This document shows, one piece after another, positions 7,754 to 15,246 of a DNA stretch of 51,437 bases. Position numbers and translations under genes: made by a program. The notes beneath the pieces were generated by a model. It made no database searches. It worked only from the letters and a program-made list of their open reading frames with translations, and had not been told where the DNA came from. Every line of letters starts with the position of its first letter. The first letter of the stretch is position 1. Origin of the DNA: Actinomycetaceae bacterium (GTDB lineage Bacteria > Actinomycetota > Actinomycetes > Actinomycetales > Actinomycetaceae); NCBI GenBank assembly GCA_030537795.1, contig JAUNVE010000012.1, positions 1-51,437 on the forward strand. Direction: 5' to 3'.

Positions 7754-9058
7754 GTGAATACTGGAGCAAAAACCGTCCGCACACTCGGCACTAGAGTTTT
7801 TATCGCACGACTGGCCGGAACCGACGTCTTTGACCCCATCGGAGATAAAGTGGGGCGAGTCCACGACGTGGTTTCGATTCTGCGCGTTTCAGAGGCGCCA
7901 AGCATTGTCGGCCTCGTCGTCGAAGTGTCCTCACGCAGACGCGTCTTCGTTCCGTTTTCGCGCGTCACCTCCATCAAACCCGGAGCCGTCATTACCACTG
8001 GTTTACTCAATATGCGGCGCTTCACCCAGCGCCCGGTAGAAACACTCGTCGTATCCCAATTATTTGACCGGGTAGTTACGATGAAGGATGGCTCCGGGCC
8101 CGTCCGTATCGCCGATATTGCCATCGAACAGCGACTGCCTAAAGAATGGCGTATCACGCAACTATTCGTCGAACGGGTACGCAAATCAACTCTCGGGATT
8201 AAACGCTCCGGCGAAACCATGCTCGTTCCACTGTCCGCAGTATCCAGTCTGATTAGTTCTGCCGGCGTCCAAGACGCCACTAGTCTGATAGCGTCAACCC
8301 ACGATCTGAAAGCGGCTGATCTGGCTGACTTACTGCAAGACCTGCCTAAAGAACGCATGCTGGAAGTAGCTCAACAACTACCCGATGAACGCTTAGCTGA
8401 TGTCCTCGAAGAACTTCCCGAAGACCGATCTATCGACGTGCTCGCCGCCCTCGAGCCGGGACAGGCAGCAGATGTTCTTAACGTCATGCAGCCCGATGAC
8501 GCCGCCGACCTCATCGTTGATATGCCGTCAACAGTTGCCTCCAACCTGCTGAATCTCATGGAACCAGATGAAGCAGAAGACGTGCGACGCCTGATGAAAT
8601 ACGAAGAGCATACGGCCGGCGGGCTGATGACCACAGAACCGGTTATATTGCCACCCGACGCAACCGTTGCCCAACTTCTCGCCGGCGTCCGGCGTGAAGA
8701 TATCCCACCCGCGCTGGCGGCACTCGTCCTGATCGTCCGCCCACCGCTGGAAACGCCAACCGGGAGATACCTCGGTGCCGTCCATATCCAACGAGCGTTG
8801 CGTGAACCTCCGCAAACGCTTTTAGGAACCATCCTCGATACCGACGTCGACGCGGTTGCTCCCGGCGCCACCATCGGCACCATTACTCGCCTGCTGGCAA
8901 CGTACAACCTCACTGCTATCCCCGTTATCGACGAAAATAGACATTTACTCGGAGCCGTATCGGTGGACGATGTCCTTGACAATCTCCTGCCGGACGATTG
9001 GCGAGACCAGGACGCTGAAATCACAGACGCTGAAATGGAGGACCGCTACGATGGCTGA
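7754..9058 (+). CDS. Soluble PRC-barrel / MgtE_N / CBS-domain protein
   Basis: The 434-residue protein has no membrane segments. Residues about 15-170 look like two PRC-barrel units (FDPIGDKVGRVHDVV, then VRIADIAI). Residues about 185-290 are the MgtE N-terminal superhelix, with repeated L-x-D/E-L-P-x-x-R motifs. Residues about 295-425 are a CBS pair (AGGLMTTEPVILPPDATV and LTAIPVIDENRHLLGAVSVDDVL). MgtE uses these domains as a Mg2+ sensor, but the transport domain is absent here, so it is not itself a channel. It may sense Mg2+ or adenylates for a partner; the DUF1003 membrane protein, overlapping by 8 bases, is the obvious candidate. The pairing is conserved in actinobacteria. Confidence 0.85.
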   Translation: MNTGAKTVRTLGTRVFIARLAGTDVFDPIGDKVGRVHDVVSILRVSEAPSIVGLVVEVSSRRRVFVPFSRVTSIKPGAVITTGLLNMRRFTQRPVETLVVSQLFDRVVTMKDGSGPVRIADIAIEQRLPKEWRITQLFVERVRKSTLGIKRSGETMLVPLSAVSSLISSAGVQDATSLIASTHDLKAADLADLLQDLPKERMLEVAQQLPDERLADVLEELPEDRSIDVLAALEPGQAADVLNVMQPDDAADLIVDMPSTVASNLLNLMEPDEAEDVRRLMKYEEHTAGGLMTTEPVILPPDATVAQLLAGVRREDIPPALAALVLIVRPPLETPTGRYLGAVHIQRALREPPQTLLGTILDTDVDAVAPGATIGTITRLLATYNLTAIPVIDENRHLLGAVSVDDVLDNLLPDDWRDQDAEITDAEMEDRYDG

Positions 9059-9551
9059 CCGTCTCGATACCCCGCTCACCCGCAGGCGCCGACTGCCTCG
9101 CATTAATCTTCAATCCGAAGGCGTCGGCCGGGTTGCCGAAGCCATTGCTCGGTTTTCCGGCACTCCCCAGTTTCTGGTATATCTGTCGGTCTTCGTATTC
9201 GCCTGGCTCGGTTGGAATACCTGGGCTCCCGAATCCATGCAGTTCGACAAAGCTGAGCTCGGTTTCACCGCCCTCACACTCATGCTGTCACTACAGGCGT
9301 CCTATGCTGCCCCGCTGATTCTGCTGGCCCAAAATAGACAGGACGACCGTGACCGGGTTACCGCCGAACAGGATCGGCGCCGCGCTGAACGCAACCTGGC
9401 CGACACCGAATATCTGACGCGCGAAATAGCGGGTTTGCGTCAAGCCCTCAACGACGTGGCTACCCGCGACTTTGTACGGTCAGAGTTGCGTGAGTTGCTG
9501 GCAGAAATCAATCGAGACAAACCCTCCGACAACGAATCAGAACTTCTCTAG
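9051..9551 (+). CDS. DUF1003 membrane protein
   Basis: The 166-residue DUF1003 protein starts at an ATG at 9051 that overlaps the stop of the upstream gene by 8 bases (ATGGCTGA). A GGAGG at 9037-9041 supports this start over upstream in-frame starts inside the previous gene. Two membrane segments lie at about residues 38-55 and 67-88, with the family signature LSLQASYAAPLILLAQNRQ. A charged coiled-coil-like C-terminus follows (about 90-160). The function of DUF1003 is unknown. Translational coupling to the MgtE_N/CBS protein suggests that the two proteins act together at the membrane. Confidence 0.85.
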   Translation: MADRLDTPLTRRRRLPRINLQSEGVGRVAEAIARFSGTPQFLVYLSVFVFAWLGWNTWAPESMQFDKAELGFTALTLMLSLQASYAAPLILLAQNRQDDRDRVTAEQDRRRAERNLADTEYLTREIAGLRQALNDVATRDFVRSELRELLAEINRDKPSDNESELL

Positions 9552-11522
9552 AGCACCGACTACCAAATCCGCGTATATGTCCCCGCCCTGGCCGTCGGGG
9601 TGAACGTAATCTGCCGCCAAATGCTCGGTGTGATCCGAAATTACGCTCGCCCAGTCAGCCACTTGCACGATGTCACTGTGAGCATTCGCGACCTCAGCGA
9701 TGGAATTATTGGATACTCCGATCCAAGTCAACCGTTGCGGACCAAATCCAGTAACCAGAACTAGGCGTCGTTCCTCGCCGATCAAATCAATAATCTGTTC
9801 AATCTGATCAGTCGTCATCTCAGAGTTTGCCGCTAAAGCCACGACTACGTAGGGACGCAGCGTCCCCTCATTGAGTTGCTGCTCAATGATCGAAATCCCG
9901 GCGTAGATTGATCGAGATACCTCGGCATCGATTGTCACCCCAGGTAATTTCTCTTGCAGAGCAGGAGAAGCCGCTACCGTAACGGAATCTCCAATTACCG
10001 TTACGTGTTCCCCGGTGGGAGGAACATCCGGTCCCGGAGTTTCTTCCACCGCAGGCTCTTCCGGTTCAGGGCTCTCTTCGGGCTGGATATCTGCCTCACT
10101 GGTTGGTGCGGGGTGAGATTCTTGCTGGGCAGTATTTGCTTCACCCCGTTCAACCGCCAGTTGCGCCCTCGTTTTATCGGGTGAGGACAGGAGCATGCCG
10201 ATAACCGTACCGACAACCACCACCATGAGCAGACTCGGCATAATGAGGCGAATATAGTCACGAGGCCGTGGGAGTGAGCGTGCCCTGCCCGTCGGGTCGA
10301 TAATGTGCCACGATGGCCCCAACCACGCACGCAGTGTCGCCCCGATCCCGTTGTAGCGCATCGGTGTTTCTACCAAGGTAAACGATAGATGAGCGGTCAC
10401 AATCGAAATAGCTGCCACAATCAGTGCTGACAGCCCCACCGACATTTGGGGGAACTGATTACTCATAATGACAAGTACCGGCCAATGCCACAGATAAATG
10501 CCGTATGACCTCTCCCCTAACCACACCAGCACCCGTGAGTCCAGCGCCGATGACAGCAATTGGGCGGGGCCGAACTGCGCGTCGATGCTGGGGAAGAATC
10601 CCTGCATCAAAGCAATCATGCCGACGCATACGATGAGTGTTCCCCACGGGTAGACCCACGGTTGATCATCTGGAATGGTGAACCATCCGCCGATGACAAC
10701 GAATAAACCGACCCATGCCAGTAGTCCGCGTAGCCAGACTGTGCGCCGAGAGGGATCTTTTTGCGGATGCTGGAGCGGACGGTGCGCGACGAGAGCGAGC
10801 AAAGCCCCCAGCATTAAACCGAAGGCGTGGGAATCGGTGCCCTGATAGGCGCGCGTATAATCATCTGCGCCTTGAATCAGCCAAGCCATCAGCAGCGAGG
10901 AGGCTACCGCCAAAGCGGCGGGAATCATCCACCGGAATTTTTTCTTCAGTGCGAGGATACCTAAAACCACCACCGGCCAGACGAGATAAAACTGCTGCTC
11001 CACCGCGAGCGACCATACGTTGGTCCATAGATGCGGATTTGCCTGATCGAAATAAGATGCTCCGATGGCGATCTCAACCCAGTTGTAGGCAAAAGTGATG
11101 ACTCCCAGGAACTGCGGCAAAATACCCACCAGGAGATCGACATTCAATAGACCTGCCACGATCAGCGTCACTGTTGCCATGAGAGCGACGGCCGGAAGAA
11201 GACGACGGATGCGGCGTATCCAAAATGCGCGCAGATTAATTCGACCATTGGCTACGTGTTCGCGAACCAGTAGCGCCGTGATGAGAAATCCCGACAGGAC
11301 GAAGAAAACGTCTACCCCGAGAAAGCCGCCGCGAACTTCACCTGGCACCAGATGGTAGAACAGGACGGCTGCCGCCGCGAGGGCGCGCATTCCATCTAAA
11401 CCTCGGATTCGGCGGACCGGAGGCCGCGCGGCTGCGGATCGCGCAGGTGTCGAAGCCTGCTGTGCAGTCGGAGCGTGCTTGGACTTCACTTTTGCCCTTA
11501 AAACTCGAACTGTTAGAACCAT
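9537..11522 (-). CDS. Acyltransferase-3 / SGNH fusion, OatA-like
   Basis: The 661-residue protein has an N-terminal acyltransferase-3 domain with about ten membrane segments. It begins GLDGMRALAAAAVLFYHL and has the family motifs GGFLGVDVFFVLSGFLIT and RRIRRLLPA. A linker rich in Glu/Pro follows, then a C-terminal extracytoplasmic SGNH hydrolase domain with the Ser motif VIGDSV and the His motif DYVHPDGQGG. This arrangement is that of OatA, which O-acetylates peptidoglycan, and also of OafA-type surface-sugar acetylases, so the acceptor is uncertain. The open frame runs further upstream into mrp, but ATG 11522 with GGTAGG six bases upstream is the natural start. A GTG eleven codons later is an alternative. 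It overlaps the convergent DUF1003 gene by 15 bases. Confidence 0.85.
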   Translation of the reverse strand: MVLTVRVLRAKVKSKHAPTAQQASTPARSAAARPPVRRIRGLDGMRALAAAAVLFYHLVPGEVRGGFLGVDVFFVLSGFLITALLVREHVANGRINLRAFWIRRIRRLLPAVALMATVTLIVAGLLNVDLLVGILPQFLGVITFAYNWVEIAIGASYFDQANPHLWTNVWSLAVEQQFYLVWPVVVLGILALKKKFRWMIPAALAVASSLLMAWLIQGADDYTRAYQGTDSHAFGLMLGALLALVAHRPLQHPQKDPSRRTVWLRGLLAWVGLFVVIGGWFTIPDDQPWVYPWGTLIVCVGMIALMQGFFPSIDAQFGPAQLLSSALDSRVLVWLGERSYGIYLWHWPVLVIMSNQFPQMSVGLSALIVAAISIVTAHLSFTLVETPMRYNGIGATLRAWLGPSWHIIDPTGRARSLPRPRDYIRLIMPSLLMVVVVGTVIGMLLSSPDKTRAQLAVERGEANTAQQESHPAPTSEADIQPEESPEPEEPAVEETPGPDVPPTGEHVTVIGDSVTVAASPALQEKLPGVTIDAEVSRSIYAGISIIEQQLNEGTLRPYVVVALAANSEMTTDQIEQIIDLIGEERRLVLVTGFGPQRLTWIGVSNNSIAEVANAHSDIVQVADWASVISDHTEHLAADYVHPDGQGGDIYADLVVGALEKF

Positions 11523-11577
11523 TACGAGCCTACCCTCAACGAGAGTTTCACTGATATATGAGACTAGGATAGGAACT

Positions 11578-12696
11578 ATGAATATGGTCACCGAAGAAAT
11601 AGTTCGCGAAGCACTTAACGATGTCATGGATCCGGAGATCCGTCGGCCCATTACCGACCTCGACATGGTCGATACCATTACCGTGGAAGGGACACACGTC
11701 GAGGTCAACGTTCTTTTGACCACCGCCGGATGCCCTCTCAAATCGCGTATCACAGCCGATATTGAAGAACGCCTCAAGAAGATCGAGGGCGTCGAAACTG
11801 TGAGCGTTGTCATGGGGGTTATGAATGACGAACAAAAGAAAGCCCTGCGAGAAAAACTCAACGGTGGTGTAGCCGAACGAGAGATTCCTTTCGCGCAGCC
11901 GAATTCCCTCACCCGAGTGCTGGCTGTTACCTCCGGAAAAGGTGGGGTCGGTAAATCCTCCGTCACCGCCAACCTCGGTGCCGCAATGGCGAAAAACGGA
12001 CTCAAAGTTGGTATCGTCGACGCCGATATCTACGGATTTTCGATTCCACGCATGATGGGAGTCGAACACGAACCGACGGTTATTGACGGCATGATTATTC
12101 CGCCGGTAGCTCATAACGTCAAGGTTATCTCCATTGGCATGTTCGTTCCCGAAGGTCAGGCGGTTGTATGGCGCGGGCCCATGCTCCATCGAGCCATTCA
12201 ACAATTCTTGGCAGATGTTTTCTGGGGTGATCTAGACGTACTTCTACTCGACCTGCCTCCGGGGACGGGAGATGTGGCGATTTCGATTCCGCAACTCATT
12301 CCGAACGCCGAAATCCTTGTCGTTACCACCCCGCAAGTAGCTGCCGCTGAAGTGGCGGAGCGGGCCGGCTCCATTTCCGCGCAGACGCGCCAACGCGTGA
12401 TTGGCGTGGTGGAAAATATGTCTTACCTGCCGCAACCGGATGGCACTCAGCTTCATTTATTCGGGCAAGGTGGAGGCGAAACAGTGGCGGCTCGTCTATC
12501 TACTCACCTGGGATACGAAGTGCCGCTACTTGGCCAGATTCCTCTCGATGTCGATCTGCGCGAAGGCGGAGATGCCGGCCAACCGGTAGCTCTCGCCAGC
12601 TCACCGGCTGCCGACGTGTTGAACGATATAGCGCACACGCTCGGAAAACGCGCTCGTGGTCTCACCGGCCGTCAGCTGGGCGTCAGCCCCATCTAA
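11578..12696 (+). CDS. mrp: Mrp/ApbC-type P-loop Fe-S carrier ATPase
   Basis: The 372-residue protein has an N-terminal MIP18 (DUF59) domain (about 1-90, with TTAGCPLKS) and a ParA/MinD-type ATPase domain. The deviant Walker A motif SGKGGVGKSS is at about 119-128, and a further motif is LLLDLPPGTGD. Mrp proteins carry and transfer Fe-S clusters in the cytoplasm. The C-terminal CxxC that binds the bridging cluster in ApbC is absent: the usual position reads VVENMSYLPQPDG. Actinobacterial Mrp proteins, as I recall, share this lack. The start is ATG 11578 with AGGA upstream; the frame is open further up but that overlaps the divergent acyltransferase promoter. Confidence 0.92.
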   Translation: MNMVTEEIVREALNDVMDPEIRRPITDLDMVDTITVEGTHVEVNVLLTTAGCPLKSRITADIEERLKKIEGVETVSVVMGVMNDEQKKALREKLNGGVAEREIPFAQPNSLTRVLAVTSGKGGVGKSSVTANLGAAMAKNGLKVGIVDADIYGFSIPRMMGVEHEPTVIDGMIIPPVAHNVKVISIGMFVPEGQAVVWRGPMLHRAIQQFLADVFWGDLDVLLLDLPPGTGDVAISIPQLIPNAEILVVTTPQVAAAEVAERAGSISAQTRQRVIGVVENMSYLPQPDGTQLHLFGQGGGETVAARLSTHLGYEVPLLGQIPLDVDLREGGDAGQPVALASSPAADVLNDIAHTLGKRARGLTGRQLGVSPI

Positions 12697-12710
12697 GGCA
12701 GAGCCTACTG

Positions 12711-13283
12711 CTAGCCAGGATTGCGGGCACAGGAGGCTGAGTCGTCCTCCGCCCGCCTCTGCCCGTGGCAAGAGTTGCGGTGACGCGCGGTACGCATGCG
12801 TTTCGTGGCGGCACGCGAGGTCGGCTGTTGCGATACCCACCAATGTGAGACCCGGCGCGCCGCCGGTTGCCTCGCGGCCGAAAGGGTGGATCGGCGCTGT
12901 GCCGATATGGCGGTACCGTCACAATGGTCTGATGCGCCGGCGGCGAATGTATCGGCGGTGACTGACTGTTCGGTAGCAGGAGTATCGGATGGGGTACCCA
13001 ACGGGCGGATGAGTTCTTTCCATTCGTCCAACTCTTCTTGTACCGCCTCGCGAATCATGCGTCGAGGGTCGTATTGGCGCACGTCGAGCTTAGAAAAATC
13101 GAAATCCTTTAGCTCATCGCCTACCTCGTCGTCGAGCGTCGCCCGCAATTTCGCCAATTCGCGTCGCGATGCCTTCACCCATCGCGATATTGTCGAGGCC
13201 ACCGCAGGTAGACGAGAAGGGCCCACAACAACCGCCGCTACAAATAAAATGACGAGCAGTTGAAGGCCGCTGACTGGAAACAT
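12711..13283 (-). CDS. tatB: Sec-independent translocase subunit TatB-like
   Basis: The 190-residue protein has a single N-terminal membrane helix (about 4-22) with VVVGPSRLPAV, the hinge typical of the TatA/B family. An amphipathic, charged helix follows (WVKASRRELAKLRATLDDEVG). It should be part of the TatBC receptor that recognises twin-arginine signal peptides, and its position beside mrp matches tatB in mycobacteria. The last 80 residues are Arg/Ser/His-rich and of low complexity. tatC is not in this window. The ATG is preceded by no clear Shine-Dalgarno but by TAGAAT six bases upstream. Confidence 0.85.
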   Translation of the reverse strand: MFPVSGLQLLVILFVAAVVVGPSRLPAVASTISRWVKASRRELAKLRATLDDEVGDELKDFDFSKLDVRQYDPRRMIREAVQEELDEWKELIRPLGTPSDTPATEQSVTADTFAAGASDHCDGTAISAQRRSTLSAARQPAARRVSHWWVSQQPTSRAATKRMRTARHRNSCHGQRRAEDDSASCARNPG

Positions 13284-13295
13284 GTAAATATTCTA
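13284..13295 (-). promoter_or_regulatory. Probable leaderless -10 of tatB
   Basis: On the minus strand TAGAAT (plus-strand 13290-13295) ends six bases before the tatB ATG. It matches TANNNT, and no ribosome-binding site lies between. The spacing is the same as for tpx, the MgtE_N/CBS gene and marR. No good -35 is visible. Confidence 0.4.
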
Positions 13296-13337
13296 CCCGC
13301 CAGAGTACGCAAACTCTGCACCGGGACAGATAAGCTA

Positions 13338-14027
13338 GTGACAACGAACCCCCAGCACGCTCAACGTGCGCGATGTGAAAGCGAGACGACCATCAGTACG
13401 GAAAAAGCCCTCAGTTGGTCTTACTGTGAAGAATTCGTTCCCGAAGGCGACGTTCTAACCGCAGCTCGCCTACAGGCTCACGATCTCGGGTGCACGCCGG
13501 TTTCCCCCGGCGTTGGAGCCACCTTGCGCACCCTGGTAGCAGCCTGCGGCGCTAAAGCCGTCGCTGAAGTTGGTACCGGTACCGGCGTATCCGGTTTGTG
13601 GCTCCTGGCAGGAATGAGTGATGACGCGGTACTGACCACCATCGATATTGAAGCCGAATATCATCGCAGCGCACGCGCGATATTCTCCCGGGCCGGAATG
13701 AGTCCGCCGCGTACGCGCCTGATCACCGGGCGGGCACTCGATGTTCTCCCCCGTATGGCCTCGCGCGCCTACGACCTCATGCTCCTGGATGCTGACCCGG
13801 AAGAAAACCACGAATACGTCACCCATGCAGCGCGGATGCTGCGTCCCGGCGGGGTACTGATCATCGCGCATGCCCTCTGGCACGACCACGTTGCCGACCC
13901 CGCCCGACGCGAACCCGATACCGTGAATATGCGTCAACTCATCCGCGACCTGGCGGAAAATCCGCAGTTCCTTACTCACGTACTTCCGGTGGGCGACGGA
14001 CTGGCGGTTGCAGTGCGCACCTCCTAG
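13338..14027 (+). CDS. O-methyltransferase (class I, COMT-like)
   Basis: The 229-residue protein is a small SAM-dependent O-methyltransferase of the type found beside sigE and tatB in mycobacteria (Rv1220c as I recall). Motif I is AEVGTGTGVSGLW at about 76-88, followed by the acidic residue for the SAM ribose (TIDIE). LLDADPEENHEYV carries the probable metal-binding Asp. The natural substrate is unknown. The frame is open further upstream, but GTG 13338 gives the typical N-terminus and avoids overlap with tatB. It is divergent from tatB with a 54-base gap. Confidence 0.82.
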   Translation: MTTNPQHAQRARCESETTISTEKALSWSYCEEFVPEGDVLTAARLQAHDLGCTPVSPGVGATLRTLVAACGAKAVAEVGTGTGVSGLWLLAGMSDDAVLTTIDIEAEYHRSARAIFSRAGMSPPRTRLITGRALDVLPRMASRAYDLMLLDADPEENHEYVTHAARMLRPGGVLIIAHALWHDHVADPARREPDTVNMRQLIRDLAENPQFLTHVLPVGDGLAVAVRTS

Positions 14028-14045
14028 CGTTGGCTCACGTAACAA

Positions 14046-14072
14046 AAGGCCGAGGTCAATGACCTCGGCCTT
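14046..14072. terminator. Bidirectional terminator between O-methyltransferase and DUF3117 genes
   Basis: AAGGCCGAGGTC at 14046-14057 pairs perfectly with GACCTCGGCCTT at 14061-14072 around an AAT loop (12 bp stem). On the minus strand the stem runs into TTTTGTT, so it best serves the leftward DUF3117 gene. It also lies just after the rightward methyltransferase gene, so it probably ends both transcripts. Confidence 0.75.
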
Positions 14073-14090
14073 GGGAGATGAAACCGATCG

Positions 14091-14258
14091 CTATGCGATT
14101 GCTGCGGATAGTTCCTCCGCAAGGGTCTGAGCCTCATCTGGAGTCAGCTCGACAACGAGGCGGCCTCCGCCTTCACTGGGGATTCGCATGACAATGCCGC
14201 GTCCCTCCTTGGTCGCTTCCATCGGACCGTCACCCGTGCGGGGCTTCATTGCAGCCAT
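14091..14258 (-). CDS. DUF3117 small conserved actinobacterial protein
   Basis: This 55-residue protein begins MAAMKPRTGDGPMEATKEG and continues with GRGIVMRIPSEGGGRLVVEL and an acidic helix ending in AAIA. The sequence pattern is that of DUF3117, a short protein found almost only in actinobacteria (Rv1211-like). It has no membrane segment or signal peptide and its function is unknown. The ATG at 14256-14258 is preceded by GAGAGGAAG. A strong terminator follows directly. Its position between the O-methyltransferase and LOG genes agrees with the mycobacterial order. Confidence 0.85.
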   Translation of the reverse strand: MAAMKPRTGDGPMEATKEGRGIVMRIPSEGGGRLVVELTPDEAQTLAEELSAAIA

Positions 14259-14408
14259 ACTGTACTTCCTCTCTCGGCGTACTCGTCGGTTCGCGATCGT
14301 TTATCGTGTACCGTTTGCCGTGGCTTTACCCCCCATTCTACCGAAGTCACGGGCAATGAGCACCATAGAGCGGTTTTGAAACCCCACCGACTCCTCTCAA
14401 ACGGTGAT

Positions 14409-15164
14409 TTAGCAATCTCCGTTATTTGTTTCGCGACAAAACTTCCGAATTATTTCCGTCGCCTCCACCGGTGTTTCTACCACGTGAATCAGATCAACGT
14501 CGGAGGAGGAAATATTCCCCTCCGCTAACATCGGGCCGCGCACCCAGTCAACGAGTCCACCCCAGTAGGATGAACCCACCAATACAATCGGGAAGCTCTT
14601 GATCTTATGCGTCTGCACAAGTGTCAGTGCCTCGAATAGCTCATCCATTGTTCCAAAACCGCCCGGCAGCACAATAAAGCCAAGCGAATACTTGACAAAC
14701 ATCATCTTGCGAGCAAAGAAGTAACGGAAATTGATGCCCAGATCAACCCATTTATTCATCCCCTGCTCGTGAGGTAACTCGATGCCTAAACCCACCGAAG
14801 TGCCGCCAGCTTCCACCGCGCCTCGGTTAGCGGCTTCCATGACGCCGGGGCCACCGCCGGTGATAACCGCCAAGTTCATTTCGGCCAACAGGCTGCCGAT
14901 CTCTCGCGCGAATGCATAGTACTGATGATCTTGCGCCGTGCGAGCCGAACCGAAAACAGAAATTGCCGGCCCCACGGTCGCCAGAGCCCCGAAACCTTCA
15001 ACGAACTCTGCTTGAATACGCATAACGCGCCAAGGATCGGAATGAAGCCAGTCAACGTCCTTCTGTTCTTTCAAAAGCCGCGCATCCGCGGTTTCTGTGG
15101 GAATCTGTTTGCCGCGCAGCAAAACCGGACCTTTGCGATATGTGCGTCGACGGATTGGTGGCAT
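14409..15164 (-). CDS. LOG family protein (TIGR00730, Rossmann-fold nucleotide-binding)
   Basis: The 251-residue protein carries the two LOG motifs GGGPGVMEA (103-111) and PGGFGTMDE (167-175). LOG enzymes hydrolyse nucleoside 5'-monophosphates to a base and ribose-5-phosphate; in plants and some bacteria this activates cytokinins. The subgroup with an N-terminal extension of about 60 residues, as here, corresponds to Rv1205-like actinobacterial proteins, for which cytokinin release was shown in M. tuberculosis. The ATG is preceded by AAGGAT. It starts 82 bases after the stop of the upstream quinone dehydrogenase gene and may be co-transcribed with it. Confidence 0.85.
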   Translation of the reverse strand: MPPIRRRTYRKGPVLLRGKQIPTETADARLLKEQKDVDWLHSDPWRVMRIQAEFVEGFGALATVGPAISVFGSARTAQDHQYYAFAREIGSLLAEMNLAVITGGGPGVMEAANRGAVEAGGTSVGLGIELPHEQGMNKWVDLGINFRYFFARKMMFVKYSLGFIVLPGGFGTMDELFEALTLVQTHKIKSFPIVLVGSSYWGGLVDWVRGPMLAEGNISSSDVDLIHVVETPVEATEIIRKFCRETNNGDC

Positions 15165-15246
15165 CGTTCTTATCCTTACTAGTGAGTACTCTCATGGTAC
15201 GAGATCCCAGCAAAGGGTAACATTGCGCCCCGCCGCCCTCACCGCA

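Noticed and set aside
8371-9024. Long minus-strand open frames opposite the MgtE_N/CBS gene
   Set aside because: They are Ser/Arg-rich antisense frames without family motifs or ribosome-binding sites, while the plus-strand gene is a clear family member.
11523-12005. Long in-frame extension of the acyltransferase reading frame to position 12005
   Set aside because: It lies antisense to mrp, has no family similarity, and the conserved acyltransferase N-terminus begins just after ATG 11522, which has a ribosome-binding site.
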